In this document: in pieces, positions 22,902 to 31,481 of the stretch
Position numbering within the stretch: position 1 is the stretch's first letter
Layout: each line of letters opens with the position of its first letter
DNA from: Streptomyces rishiriensis
GTDB taxonomy: Bacteria > Actinomycetota > Actinomycetes > Streptomycetales > Streptomycetaceae
Length of the DNA: 64,000 bases
NCBI RefSeq assembly: GCF_030815485.1
Contig: NZ_JAUSWV010000002.1
Span: 2,666,001-2,730,000, forward strand
Direction: 5' to 3'
Notes under the pieces: model-generated
Databases searched by the model: none
The model's input: the letters and a program-made list of their open reading frames with translations, nothing else
Told to the model about the DNA's origin: nothing
Program-made: the position numbers and the translations under genes

Positions 22902-22945
22902 GCGGGGCGGCCGGTGGAGGACTCGTCCTCGACCGACCGCCCCGC
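22902..22945 (-). terminator. Terminator between DUF475 gene and TerA-like gene
   Basis: Long hairpin with arms GCGGGGCGG/CCGCCCCGC extended by CGGT/ACCG with one mismatch, and an inner GAGGAC/GTCCTC stem. It lies 27 bases beyond the DUF475 stop on the minus strand and upstream of the TerA-like start. Confidence 0.75.
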
Positions 22946-22972
22946 TCAGAGCGTTCCTCGCTCCCCGGGAGA

Positions 22973-24121
22973 TCACACCCCGGACGAGACCTCAGTCTTC
23001 TCGTCCGAGCCCTGGGCTTTTCCCTCGGCCGCCGCCAATGCGCGGTTGCGGCGTACGGAGGACAGGAAGGACCACCCGATCAGGACCACGCCGACGAGGC
23101 CGGTGATGACCTCGTTGATCTGGTACTGGATGGTGACCATGAGGATCACGGCGAGGGCGCCGATCGCGTAGTGGGCGCCGTGCTCGAGGTAGACGTAGTC
23201 GTCGAGGGTGCCCTGGCGGACCAGGTACACGGTCAGCGAACGGACGTACATGGCGCCGATGCCCAGGCCCAGCGCCATCAGCACGATGTCGTTGGTGATG
23301 GCGAAGGCGCCGATCACACCGTCGAAGGAGAAGGACGCGTCGAGGACCTCGAGGTAGAGGAACATGAAGAACGCGGCCTGACCCGCCAGGACGACCGGCG
23401 AACGCTTCTTGCCGGTGCGCGCGGCCTCTTCCTCCTCCTCGTGCTCGCGTTCCTCCTCTTCCTCGAGCTTGTCCTCGAAGTAGCCGGAGAGCCCGCCGAC
23501 GACCATGTACGTGATCAGACCGGCGATGCCGGAGATCAGCACCGTCTCCGCCTTGTCGGCGTGCGCCCCGCCGTGCTGGTGGGCGTGGGCCGCGAAGGTG
23601 AAGGAGGTGATCAACAGGACGATCAGCGCGATGCAGACCGACAGCATGTCGACCTTGCCGAGCTTGGCCAGGGGCCGCTCGATCCAGCGCAGCCACTGGA
23701 TGTCACGGTCCTCGAAGATGAAGTCCAGGAAGATCATCAGCAGGAACATGCCACCGAAGGCGGCGATCGACGGGTGGGCGTCGGTGACCAGCTGCTGGTA
23801 CTGGTCCTTGTCGTTGAGCGCGAGATCGACGGCGTCGATCGGGCCGATCTTGGCGCTGATGGCGACGATCACGACGGGGAAGACCAACCGCATGCCGAAG
23901 ACGGCGATGAGGACACCCACCGTGAGGAAGATTTTCTGCCAGAAGGCACTCATCTTCTTCAGGATCCCGGCGTTGACCACCGCGTTGTCGAAGGACAGCG
24001 AGATCTCGAGGATGGAGAGGATCGCCACGATGCCGAAGGCCTCCCACCCCCCGTAGAGGACCGCTGCGACCAGGCCGAGCGCGGTGACCGCGAACGACCA
24101 GCCGAAGGTTTTCAGAAGCAC
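22973..24121 (-). CDS. DUF475 / TerC-like integral membrane protein
   Basis: A 382-residue polytopic membrane protein with about nine hydrophobic segments. It shows the paired TerC-type signatures LEISLSFDNAVVNAGIL (about 39-55) and LEVLDASFSFDGVIGAFAI (about 265-283), whose acidic residues are predicted to bind or move divalent metal ions. A highly acidic cytoplasmic loop (EEEEEREHEEEEE, about 222-236) separates two halves. It is probably the membrane centre of the Ter complex encoded by the neighbouring TerD genes. Start GTG at 24121 has only a weak ribosome binding site. A REP-like element lies directly upstream. Confidence 0.85.
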   Translation of the reverse strand: MLLKTFGWSFAVTALGLVAAVLYGGWEAFGIVAILSILEISLSFDNAVVNAGILKKMSAFWQKIFLTVGVLIAVFGMRLVFPVVIVAISAKIGPIDAVDLALNDKDQYQQLVTDAHPSIAAFGGMFLLMIFLDFIFEDRDIQWLRWIERPLAKLGKVDMLSVCIALIVLLITSFTFAAHAHQHGGAHADKAETVLISGIAGLITYMVVGGLSGYFEDKLEEEEEREHEEEEEAARTGKKRSPVVLAGQAAFFMFLYLEVLDASFSFDGVIGAFAITNDIVLMALGLGIGAMYVRSLTVYLVRQGTLDDYVYLEHGAHYAIGALAVILMVTIQYQINEVITGLVGVVLIGWSFLSSVRRNRALAAAEGKAQGSDEKTEVSSGV

Positions 24122-24137
24122 TGGCTACCCAATCGTG

Positions 24138-24180
24138 TCTGGGGGTCCCCCCAAGCGAAGCTCGGGGAGGGTTTCCCCCG
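24138..24180. repeat. REP-like palindromic element upstream of DUF475 gene
   Basis: The segment has nested GGGGGTCCCCCC and CTCGGGGAGGG...TTTCCCCCG blocks around an AAGCGAAGCT core. It resembles the short G5/C5 repeats with a CGAAGC centre that are dispersed in Streptomyces intergenic regions. Only one copy is visible in this window. Confidence 0.4.
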
Positions 24181-24194
24181 CGCCGTACTCGGCT

Positions 24195-24770
24195 TTACGA
24201 AACGTTGACTCCGAAGTCTAGAGCGATGCCTCGCAGTCCCGACGCGTACCCCTGTCCCACGGCCCGGAACTTCCATTCCCCCTGGTATCGATAGAGCTCA
24301 CCGAAGATCATCGCGGTCTCCGTGCCGGCGTCCTCGCTCAGGTCGTAACGGGCGAGTTCCTGCCCGTCGGCCTGGTTCACCACCCGGATGAACGCGTTGG
24401 CGACCTGGCCGAAGGTCTGACCCCGCTCGTCGGCCATGTGGATGGAGACCGGGAAGACGATCTTGTCGCACTGGGGTGGCACCTTGGAGAGGTCCACCAG
24501 CAGTGACTCGTCGTCGCCTTCGCCCTCACCGGTGAGGTTGTCGCCGGTGTGCTCCACCGAGCCGTCCGGGCTCTTGAGCTGGTTGTAGAAGACGAACCAC
24601 TCGTCCCCCATCACCCGCCCGCTGTTGCACAGCAGCGCGCTGGCGTCGAGGTCGAAGGGGGCTCCGGTGGTGGAGCGCGCGTCCCAGCCGAGTCCGATCA
24701 TCACCTGAGTGAGGTTCGGCGCGGCCTTGGACAGGGAGACATTGCCTCCCTTGGCGAGCGTGACGCCCAT
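24195..24770 (-). CDS. terD: TerD family calcium-binding stress protein
   Basis: A 191-residue canonical TerD protein: MGVTLAKGGNVSLSKAAPNL start, Ca-ligand segments [19 protein letters not shown] and [18 protein letters not shown], and the C-terminal [20 protein letters not shown] / [23 protein letters not shown]. It is about 75 percent like its neighbour at 24891-25466 by eye, so the two are tandem duplicates. It lies downstream of that copy, with a terminator hairpin between them. TerD proteins act in the cytoplasm in tellurite, phage and oxidative stress and affect differentiation in Streptomyces. Confidence 0.9.
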   Translation of the reverse strand: MGVTLAKGGNVSLSKAAPNLTQVMIGLGWDARSTTGAPFDLDASALLCNSGRVMGDEWFVFYNQLKSPDGSVEHTGDNLTGEGEGDDESLLVDLSKVPPQCDKIVFPVSIHMADERGQTFGQVANAFIRVVNQADGQELARYDLSEDAGTETAMIFGELYRYQGEWKFRAVGQGYASGLRGIALDFGVNVS

Positions 24771-24827
24771 GATTGCTGGTCCTCCCCTAGGTGGTGCTCA
24801 GGTGCTTCCTCTTCGGTTGTCCTGCAC

Positions 24828-24862
24828 GTCCGGCGCCGCCCGTAAACGGTGCGGCGCCGGAC
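24828..24862 (-). terminator. Terminator between tandem terD genes
   Basis: Perfect 12-bp arms GTCCGGCGCCGC/GCGGCGCCGGAC with an inner CCGT/ACGG pair, 29 bases after the stop of the upstream terD copy. A second small hairpin GGCCC-TTC-GGGCC lies just before it. Confidence 0.8.
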
Positions 24863-24890
24863 GGTCGGCCCTTCGGGCCCTGCGGACGAC

Positions 24891-25466
24891 TCAGACGTTG
24901 ACGCCGAAGTCCTGCGCGATACCGCGCAGACCCGACGCGTAGCCCTGACCGATGGCCCGGAACTTCCACTCCGCGCCGTGCCGGTACAGCTCGCCGAAGA
25001 CCATCGCGGTCTCCGTCGACGCGTCCTCGCTGAGGTCGTAGCGGGCGATCTCGGCGCCGCCGGCCTGGTTCACGACGCGGATGAACGCGTTGCGGACCTG
25101 ACCGAAGGACTGCTGCCGGTTCTCCGCGTCGTAGATCGACACCGGGAAGACGATCTTGTCGACGTCGGCCGGGACTCCGGCGAGGTTGACCTTGATCGCC
25201 TCGTCGTCGCCCTCGCCCTCGCCGGTGGTGTTGTCACCGGTGTGCTCGACCGAGCCGTCGGGGCTCTTGAGGTTGTTGAAGAAGACGAAGTTCGCGTCAC
25301 TGGCGACCTTGCCGGCGCTGTTCACCAGCAGCGCGCTGGCGTCCAGGTCGAAGTCGGTGCCGGTCGTGGTGCGGACGTCCCACCCCAGACCGACGATGAC
25401 CGCGGTCAGGCCCGGGGCCTCCTTGGTCAGCGATACGTTGCCGCCCTTGCTGAGGCTGACTCCCAC
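24891..25466 (-). CDS. terD: TerD family calcium-binding stress protein, second copy
   Basis: A 191-residue canonical TerD paralogue: [20 protein letters not shown] start, [19 protein letters not shown] and [18 protein letters not shown] calcium-binding loops, and the family end [16 protein letters not shown]. Start is GTG at 25466 with GGAGG seven bases upstream. It is first of the two tandem copies. A GGGAAC...GTTG pair (25550-25522) 60-80 bases upstream could be an oxidative-stress ECF promoter. The gene downstream of the terminator is its duplicate. Confidence 0.9.
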   Translation of the reverse strand: MGVSLSKGGNVSLTKEAPGLTAVIVGLGWDVRTTTGTDFDLDASALLVNSAGKVASDANFVFFNNLKSPDGSVEHTGDNTTGEGEGDDEAIKVNLAGVPADVDKIVFPVSIYDAENRQQSFGQVRNAFIRVVNQAGGAEIARYDLSEDASTETAMVFGELYRHGAEWKFRAIGQGYASGLRGIAQDFGVNV

Positions 25467-25517
25467 AAGTCCTCCATTGGTGTCCTGGGGCGGGGAGCCC
25501 CTGGTGCGTCGGATATC

Positions 25518-25550
25518 GGATCAACGAGTCGATCCTAGTAACGGGTTCCC
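25518..25550 (-). promoter_or_regulatory. Candidate stress promoter and palindrome of terD
   Basis: On the minus strand GGGAAC (25550-25545) is followed after 19 bases by GTTG (25525-25522), resembling the SigR pattern GGAAT-N18-GTT with one base more. It overlaps an imperfect 18-bp palindrome GGATCAACGAGTCGATCC (25518-25535), a possible operator. Confidence 0.35.
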
Positions 25551-25578
25551 GCCCCACGCAGGCCCTGGAGCCGAAGAA

Positions 25579-26037
25579 TCACAGGGTGTCGAGCGCGGCG
25601 ACGTACTCGCCGAGGTCACGGGCGTCCGGCAGCGCGTTGCGCACGCTCCAGCGCACCAGGCCCTCCTTGTCGATGACGAAGGTGCCGCGCACCGCGCAGC
25701 CCTTGTCCTCGGCGAAGACGCCGTAGGCGCGGCTGACCTCGCCGTGCGGCCAGAAGTCGCTGAGCAGCGGGTACTCCAGGCCCTCCTGCTCGGCGAAGAC
25801 GCGCAGGGTGTGGATGGAGTCGTTGGAGACGGCGAGCACCTGGGTGTCCCGGTCGGTGAACCTGGGCAGGTTGTCGCGCACCTCGCACAGCTCGCCGGTG
25901 CACACGCCGGTGAAGGCGAAGGGATAGAAGAGCAGGACGACGTTCTTGCTCCCGCGGAAGTCGGAGAGCTTCACGGCCCGGCCGTGGTTGTCCTTGAGCT
26001 CGAAGTCGGGGGCCTTGTCGCCGACCTGGATAGCCAT
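25579..26037 (-). CDS. ahpE: AhpE-type peroxiredoxin
   Basis: A 152-residue 1-Cys type peroxiredoxin that reduces peroxides in the cytoplasm. The universal motif PxxxTxxC is at PFAFTGVC (39-46), with Cys46 as the peroxidatic residue. A further Cys at 51 and one in [13 protein letters not shown] could serve in recycling. Length and the [19 protein letters not shown] start match AhpE of mycobacteria and streptomycetes. ATG at 26037 follows GGGACATCC. It is separated from the upstream DUF3052 gene by a strong terminator and lies next to the ter genes, consistent with a stress neighbourhood. Confidence 0.9.
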   Translation of the reverse strand: MAIQVGDKAPDFELKDNHGRAVKLSDFRGSKNVVLLFYPFAFTGVCTGELCEVRDNLPRFTDRDTQVLAVSNDSIHTLRVFAEQEGLEYPLLSDFWPHGEVSRAYGVFAEDKGCAVRGTFVIDKEGLVRWSVRNALPDARDLGEYVAALDTL

Positions 26038-26102
26038 CGCCTGGATGTCCCTTCGGTGGGGCTGTCTGGGTGAGTCCACCCTACGCAGCGAGCGCCGAAG
26101 AC

Positions 26103-26142
26103 CGCCGGACGGGCCGAGCACGAAGGCCCGGCCCGTCCGGCG
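26103..26142 (-). terminator. Terminator after DUF3052 gene
   Basis: Perfect 13-bp arms CGCCGGACGGGCC/GGCCCGTCCGGCG with a 14-base loop, 42 bases beyond the DUF3052 stop on the minus strand and upstream of ahpE. Confidence 0.85.
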
Positions 26143-26184
26143 TCACATCACTTCACGGCACTTATGGACGTCACTCCCTGGACG

Positions 26185-26622
26185 TCACTTCTTGGACTTC
26201 GCGGCCTTGGGCGTCACCAGCCGGCTGCCACTCCAGTCCTTGCCGACGCTGACGCTCTTGCTGGCCGACAGACCCGCAGTCGTCGAGGCTTCGGAGATGT
26301 CGCTCGGCTCCACGTATCCCGTACGGCCGGTCTTCGGCGTCAGGAGGAGGATCGACCCGCCTTCTTCGATGTACGTGGTGGCGTCCACCAGCGCATCCGT
26401 CAGGTCTCCGTCATCGTCGCGGAACCAGAGCACCACGGCGTCGGCGACGTCGTCGTAGTCCTCGTCCACCAGATCGCTGCCGATGACTTCCTCAATGGAC
26501 TCGCGGAGCTCCTGGTCGACGTCGTCGTCGTAGCCGATCTCCTGGACCACCTGCTCGGGCTGGAAACCCAGCCTGACGGCAGGGCTGGTCCGCTCCTCCG
26601 CGTGGTCCGCGGTCGCGCTCAC
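26185..26622 (-). CDS. DUF3052 family protein
   Basis: A 145-residue acidic protein: AVRLGFQPEQVVQEIGYDDDVD, EEVIGSDLVDEDYDDVADAVVLWFRDDDGDLTDALVDATTYIEEGG and LLLTPKTGRTGYVEPSDISEA, all characteristic of actinobacterial DUF3052 (PF11253). The family is unassigned, but the gene is conserved next to aceE in streptomycetes. GTG at 26622 has a perfect AGGAGG six bases upstream. It is divergent from aceE, so the 404-bp gap holds both promoters. Confidence 0.85.
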   Translation of the reverse strand: MSATADHAEERTSPAVRLGFQPEQVVQEIGYDDDVDQELRESIEEVIGSDLVDEDYDDVADAVVLWFRDDDGDLTDALVDATTYIEEGGSILLLTPKTGRTGYVEPSDISEASTTAGLSASKSVSVGKDWSGSRLVTPKAAKSKK

Positions 26623-27026
26623 GGGTTGCCTCCTGATCATGATTCGGGAATAACTCAGCCACGCGCGTGCGCGAAGCATTGGCCGTAGTCCACACGGGCG
26701 GGACGGATCGCGCAAGTACCCGGCGGTTCGGACCGCCGAAACGGTGACGATCCTGGCCGTGTCGACGCAACTCCAGGCACACGATGCGGACGGACAGTGA
26801 CGTACACCACACCTATCTGCCCTGTTTGCGTATTTGAGAACCATCCAAGGGTACGAGATTCGAACGAGTGCCGGTTACCTCGGGGTAGAGATGACGTTTG
26901 CGGCCCCTAGGTACACGATGGGGGCGGTGCAGGCACTGGATGCGCAGCGAGACGCCCCGCGGCCCACCCGCGAGGCGCGAACGAGAAACACCGTCCCACA
27001 CAGCCCTCTGACAGGTAAGGAACAGC
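26623..27026. other. 404-bp divergent promoter region of DUF3052 and aceE
   Basis: There is no gene in this stretch. It holds a 7-bp hairpin with a TCGG loop at 26721-26738 (CGGCGGT/ACCGCCG) and a possible promoter TTGAGA-N17-GATTCG at 26834-26862 for aceE, which would leave a leader of about 160 bases. The long leader may carry regulation by growth state, but I recognise no riboswitch. Confidence 0.4.
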
Positions 27027-29774
27027 GTGGCTTCCGGATCCGATCGCAACCCGATCATCATTGGCGGCCTTCCGAGTCAGGTTCCTGACTTCGACCCCGA
27101 GGAAACCCAGGAGTGGCTCGACTCCCTCGACGCCGCGATCGACGAGCGCGGCCGGGAGCGGGCCCGCTATCTGATGCTCCGGCTGATCGAACGGGCTCGC
27201 GAGAAGCGCGTGGCCGTGCCCGAGATGCGCAGCACGGACTACGTCAACACCATCCCCACCAGGGCCGAGCCGTTCTTCCCGGGCAACGAGGAGATCGAGC
27301 GCCGGATCCTCAACGCGACCCGCTGGAACGCGGCCGTGATGGTGTCCAGGGCCCAGCGGCCGGGCATCGGGGTGGGCGGTCACATCGCGACCTTCGCCTC
27401 CTCCGCGTCGCTCTACGACGTCGGCTTCAACCACTTCTTCCGCGGCAAGGACGAGGGCGACGGCGGTGACCAGGTCTTCTTCCAGGGCCACGCCTCCCCG
27501 GGCATCTACGCGCGCGCGTACCTGCTCGACCGGTTGAGCGAGCAGAACCTCGACGCGTTCCGCCAGGAGAAGTCGAAGGCGCCGCACGGGCTGTCCTCGT
27601 ACCCGCACCCGCGTCTGATGCCGGACTTCTGGGAGTTCCCGACCGTGTCGATGGGTCTCGGCCCGATCGGCGCGATCTACCAGGCCCGGATGAACCGCTA
27701 CATGCACGCGCGCGGGATCGCCGACACCTCGAAGTCGCATGTGTGGGCGTTCCTCGGCGACGGCGAGATGGACGAGCCGGAGTCGCTCGGCCAGCTGACC
27801 ATCGCCGCACGTGAGGGCCTCGACAACCTGACCTTCGTCGTCAACTGCAACCTCCAGCGCCTCGACGGCCCGGTGCGCGGCAACGGCAAGGTCATCCAGG
27901 AGCTGGAGTCGGTCTTCCGGGGCGCCGGCTGGAACGTGATCAAGCTGATCTGGGACCGCTCCTGGGACCCGCTGCTCGCCCAGGACCGCGACGGCACCCT
28001 GGTCAACCGGATGAACACGACCCCGGACGGCCAGTACCAGACCTACGCCACCGAATCCGGCGCCTACATCCGCGACCACTTCTTCGGGGACGACCAGCGG
28101 CTGCGCGCGATGGTCGAGGGCATGACCGACGACCAGATCCTGCACCTGGGCCGCGGCGGTCACGACCACCGGAAGATCTACGCGGCGTTCAAGGCGGCCG
28201 TGGAGCACACCGGCCAGCCGACGGTCATCCTCGCCAAGACGGTCAAGGGCTGGACGCTGGGGCCGAACTTCGAGGGCCGCAACGCCACCCACCAGATGAA
28301 GAAGCTGACGGTTGCCGACCTCAAGGGCTTCCGTGACCGGCTGCACCTGCCGATCTCCGACAAGGAGCTGGAGGGCGGCCTCCCGCCGTACTTCCACCCC
28401 GGTCGGAACTCGGAGGAGATCCAGTACATGCACGACCGCCGCAAGGGTCTCGGCGGGTACGTGCCGACCCGTGTCGTGCGCTCGAAGCCGCTCGCGCTGC
28501 CGGACGACAATGCGTACGCGAGTGTGAAGAAGGGCTCGGGTCAGCAGTCCATCGCCACGACCATGGCCTTTGTGCGGCTCCTCAAGGACCTCATGCGGGA
28601 CAAGGAGCTCGGCAAGCGCTTCGTGCTGATCGCGCCGGACGAGTACCGCACCTTCGGCATGGACTCCTTCTTCCCGAGTGCGAAGATCTACAACCCGCTC
28701 GGCCAGCAGTACGAGTCGGTGGACCGAGACCTGCTGCTCGCCTACAAGGAGTCGCCGACCGGGCAGATGCTGCACGACGGCATCTCGGAGGCCGGCTGCA
28801 CGGCGTCCCTGATCGCGGCGGGCTCGGCGTACGCCACCCACGGCGAGCCGCTGATCCCGGTCTACGTCTTCTACTCGATGTTCGGTTTCCAGCGCACCGG
28901 CGACCAGTTCTGGCAGATGTCGGACCAGCTGGCGCGCGGCTTCGTACTGGGTGCGACCGCCGGGCGTACGACCCTGACCGGTGAGGGCCTCCAGCACGCG
29001 GACGGCCATTCCCAGCTGCTCGCCTCGACGAACCCGGGCTGCGTCGCCTACGACCCCGCGTTCGGCTTCGAGATCGCGCACATCGTGCGGGACGGTCTGC
29101 GCAGGATGTACGGCAGTTCCGCCGAGCACCCGCACGGTGAGGACGTCTTCTACTACCTGACCGTCTACAACGAGCCGATCCGGCACCCGGCCGAGCCTGC
29201 GGACGTGGACGTCGAGGGCATCCTCAAGGGCGTGTACCGCTTCAGCGAGGGCACCTCGGGGTCGATCCCGGCGCAGATCCTCGCGTCCGGGGTGGCCGTC
29301 CCCTGGGCGGTCGAGGCGCAGAAGATCCTCGCCGAGGACTGGAACGTCAAGGCCGACGTGTGGTCGGCGACCTCCTGGAACGAGCTGCGGCGCGAGGCCG
29401 TCGAGGTCGAGCGGCACAACCTGCTGCACCCGGAGGAGGAGCAGCGGGTGCCGTACGTGACGCGGAAGCTGACCGGGGCCGAGGGGCCGTTCGTGGCCGT
29501 CTCGGACTGGATGCGGTCGGTGCCCGACCAGATCGCGCGCTGGGTGCCGGGCACGTACCAGTCGCTGGGCGCGGACGGGTTCGGATTCGCGGACACCCGG
29601 GGCGCGGCTCGCCGGTTCTTCCACATCGACGCCCAGTCGATCGTCGTGGGGGTGCTGACCGAGCTGGCGAAGGAGGGCAAGGTCGACCGGTCGCTGCTGA
29701 AGCAGGCCATCGACCGGTACCAGCTGCTGGACGTGTCGGCGGCGGACCCGGGGGCGGCCGGAGGCGACGCGTAG
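27027..29774 (+). CDS. aceE: Pyruvate dehydrogenase E1 component, homodimeric type
   Basis: A 915-residue AceE, the single-chain E1 that decarboxylates pyruvate and acetylates the lipoyl arm of E2. The thiamine-diphosphate region is [17 protein letters not shown] ... [21 protein letters not shown] (about 235-295). Other family features are RTPGSM-like [26 protein letters not shown] near residue 115, the pyrimidine domain [14 protein letters not shown] (about 545) and [24 protein letters not shown] (about 615). GTG at 27027 has AAGGA six bases upstream. It is monocistronic: a strong hairpin follows the stop, and the E2/E3 genes are not in this window. Confidence 0.95.
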   Translation: MASGSDRNPIIIGGLPSQVPDFDPEETQEWLDSLDAAIDERGRERARYLMLRLIERAREKRVAVPEMRSTDYVNTIPTRAEPFFPGNEEIERRILNATRWNAAVMVSRAQRPGIGVGGHIATFASSASLYDVGFNHFFRGKDEGDGGDQVFFQGHASPGIYARAYLLDRLSEQNLDAFRQEKSKAPHGLSSYPHPRLMPDFWEFPTVSMGLGPIGAIYQARMNRYMHARGIADTSKSHVWAFLGDGEMDEPESLGQLTIAAREGLDNLTFVVNCNLQRLDGPVRGNGKVIQELESVFRGAGWNVIKLIWDRSWDPLLAQDRDGTLVNRMNTTPDGQYQTYATESGAYIRDHFFGDDQRLRAMVEGMTDDQILHLGRGGHDHRKIYAAFKAAVEHTGQPTVILAKTVKGWTLGPNFEGRNATHQMKKLTVADLKGFRDRLHLPISDKELEGGLPPYFHPGRNSEEIQYMHDRRKGLGGYVPTRVVRSKPLALPDDNAYASVKKGSGQQSIATTMAFVRLLKDLMRDKELGKRFVLIAPDEYRTFGMDSFFPSAKIYNPLGQQYESVDRDLLLAYKESPTGQMLHDGISEAGCTASLIAAGSAYATHGEPLIPVYVFYSMFGFQRTGDQFWQMSDQLARGFVLGATAGRTTLTGEGLQHADGHSQLLASTNPGCVAYDPAFGFEIAHIVRDGLRRMYGSSAEHPHGEDVFYYLTVYNEPIRHPAEPADVDVEGILKGVYRFSEGTSGSIPAQILASGVAVPWAVEAQKILAEDWNVKADVWSATSWNELRREAVEVERHNLLHPEEEQRVPYVTRKLTGAEGPFVAVSDWMRSVPDQIARWVPGTYQSLGADGFGFADTRGAARRFFHIDAQSIVVGVLTELAKEGKVDRSLLKQAIDRYQLLDVSAADPGAAGGDA

Positions 29775-29787
29775 CACGGGGCGCACG

Positions 29788-29821
29788 AAGGGGTGGCGGA
29801 GCTGCGGCTCCACCACCCCTT
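29788..29821 (+). terminator. Terminator of aceE
   Basis: Arms AAGGGGTGG/CCACCCCTT with inner GGAGC/GCTCC, starting 14 bases after the aceE stop and followed by a T-rich tract (TACTCGTTCTTT). Confidence 0.85.
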
Positions 29822-29843
29822 ACTCGTTCTTTACTATGCGGGC

Positions 29844-30641
29844 ATGCAAGAACAATCGGCGCAGAACCGGTGGGAGCTCTGGACCCAGCGGCCGTTGCTG
29901 GCCCTCGCCGTGGTGTTCGCCGTGGCCTACGCCGTGCCGATCGTGGACACCTCGGCCGACCACACCCTGACCACCGCCTGCACCGCGGTCGAGTGGGTGG
30001 TGTGGGGGGCGTTCGCGGCGGACTACGTGGTCCGGCTGGCCCTGACGTCCGACCGGTGGCGGTTCGTGCGCACGCACTGGCTGGACCTGTGCGCGGTGGT
30101 GCTGCCGCTGGCGCAGCAGCTCAAGCTGCTGCGGCTGGTCTCGACGCTGCTGCTGGTGGGGCGGCGGGCGCGGATGGCCTCGCAGATCCGGATGACGACG
30201 TATGTCGTGGGCGCGGTCGTCGGGCTGCTGATGTTCGGCTCGCTGGCCGTGCTGTCGGTGGAGCGGGAATCCCCGGACGGGAACATCCGCACCCTGGGTG
30301 ACGCACTGTGGTGGTCGTTCACGACGATGACGACCGTGGGGTACGGGGACCACGCGCCGACCACCGGACTGGGGCGGATCATCGCCGTCGGGCTGATGCT
30401 CTCCGGGATCGCGCTGCTCGGTGTGGTGACCGCGAACATCGCGGCATGGTTCATCGCCCGGTTCGACAAGGACGACGTCGAGGAACGCGCCCGGACGGAG
30501 GCGATCCTGGCCCTGACGCAGGAGGTGCGGGCGCTGCGGGCGGAGGTGGCGGCGCTGCGGGGCCGACCGGACGGGGCGCTGCGGGACGGGACGCTGCGGG
30601 ACGGGTCCCCGCCCGTGCCGACCCACCAGCCGTCCCGGTAG
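29844..30641 (+). CDS. Voltage-gated-type potassium channel
   Basis: A 265-residue six-transmembrane K+ channel. Hydrophobic segments cover residues 18-35, 45-65, 78-90, 95-107 (S4-like, with LKLLRLVSTLLLVGRRAR), 118-138 and 172-200. The selectivity filter is TVGYGD at 164-169. A cytoplasmic coiled-coil tail (about 205-240) would assemble the tetramer and ends in LRDGTLRDGS repeats. ATG at 29844 is chosen because TACTAT (29832-29837), a good -10, ends six bases upstream, so the mRNA is likely leaderless. The longer frame from 29793 would run through the aceE terminator. Confidence 0.85.
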   Translation: MQEQSAQNRWELWTQRPLLALAVVFAVAYAVPIVDTSADHTLTTACTAVEWVVWGAFAADYVVRLALTSDRWRFVRTHWLDLCAVVLPLAQQLKLLRLVSTLLLVGRRARMASQIRMTTYVVGAVVGLLMFGSLAVLSVERESPDGNIRTLGDALWWSFTTMTTVGYGDHAPTTGLGRIIAVGLMLSGIALLGVVTANIAAWFIARFDKDDVEERARTEAILALTQEVRALRAEVAALRGRPDGALRDGTLRDGSPPVPTHQPSR

Positions 30642-30930
30642 GCCGGCGTGCGGCGGTCTGCGCTACCGGGATTCCCTCGCGGGGCGTCGGCCTTCAGGCC
30701 GTTCGTGAAGCGAATCCGTCGAATCCGCAGGGTGGCGCGGGGCGTCCCGGATGCGGTCCCGCGAAGCAGGAGAGCACAGGTGTCACCACGGCCGACGCGG
30801 AGCGTCCGGCGTCCGGTCCGGGACACGGAGCCTCACGGGGCCCGGTCCGGCGGGAGTCGGGCGATGCCTTCCCGCCCGGCTCCGCCGGTTGCCCTGGTTG
30901 CGGTCCTCGGGCTTCAGCCCGCGGAGCACG

Positions 30931-31236
30931 TCACAGCAGTCCGTTGCCCGTGCCGGTGGCGCCCGCCAGCCAGATGATCGCCAGCAGGGTGTCGATCGCG
31001 CCGAGGGCGACGGCGACCAGGGCCGGTACCGGACGGGAGCCCGCCCAGCTGCGGCCCATGGCCAACCAGCCGCAGACGATCGCCGCCGGGCCGAGGATGA
31101 TCCCCAGCGCGAAGAATCCGGCGACCGCGCAGACGAGGCCGACGATGCCGAGCGTCGCGCGATCCGGCCCGGTCCGTGACCCCATGCGGCCACGTGAGCG
31201 GGGGTACCTGCGCGTGCCGTTTCCGAAGCCGGCCAT
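30931..31236 (-). CDS. Small DUF4190-like membrane protein
   Basis: A 101-residue protein with a basic N-terminus (RRYPRSRGRMGSRTGPDRA) and two transmembrane segments (about 30-52 and 66-90) joined by GWLAMGRSWAG, the arrangement of DUF4190 proteins. Function is unknown. ATG at 31236 follows AGGGAG. The preceding 245 bases contain two hairpins that probably end the MFS transcript. The 289 bases downstream (30642-30930) hold no gene I can support. Confidence 0.65.
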   Translation of the reverse strand: MAGFGNGTRRYPRSRGRMGSRTGPDRATLGIVGLVCAVAGFFALGIILGPAAIVCGWLAMGRSWAGSRPVPALVAVALGAIDTLLAIIWLAGATGTGNGLL

Positions 31237-31320
31237 CGAACAACTCCCTGGATTCCGGGGATGTGTTGTTGTTCGGGTACCCGCGACACGCGGAACATTC
31301 CCCGCAGTTGCCGGGCGGTC

Positions 31321-31380
31321 GGCGCGCTGTCCCCCTCCGGCAGCGCGCCGCGGCCCTGGCCGCCCTCCCATCCGGAGGGC
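31321..31380 (-). terminator. Double hairpin downstream of MFS gene
   Basis: Two consecutive stems: GCCCTCC/GGAGGGC (31362-31380, 5-base loop) and GGCGCGCTG/CAGCGCGCC (31321-31349, 11-base loop), about 100 bases after the MFS stop on the minus strand. No T-run follows. Confidence 0.5.
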
Positions 31381-31481
31381 TTGACTAACTGTGACCTGCG
31401 ACGCGTGCCGGAGGCGAGGAACCTTTAGCGTTGTCACCCGGATAGGGGAAACTCGCTGAATTTCCGTCAGCTGAGAATCCG

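Noticed and set aside
26907..29816. A 969-codon open frame opposite aceE
   Set aside because: Antisense to a clear AceE gene. It runs across the terminator and has an Arg/Val/His-rich composition with no motifs.
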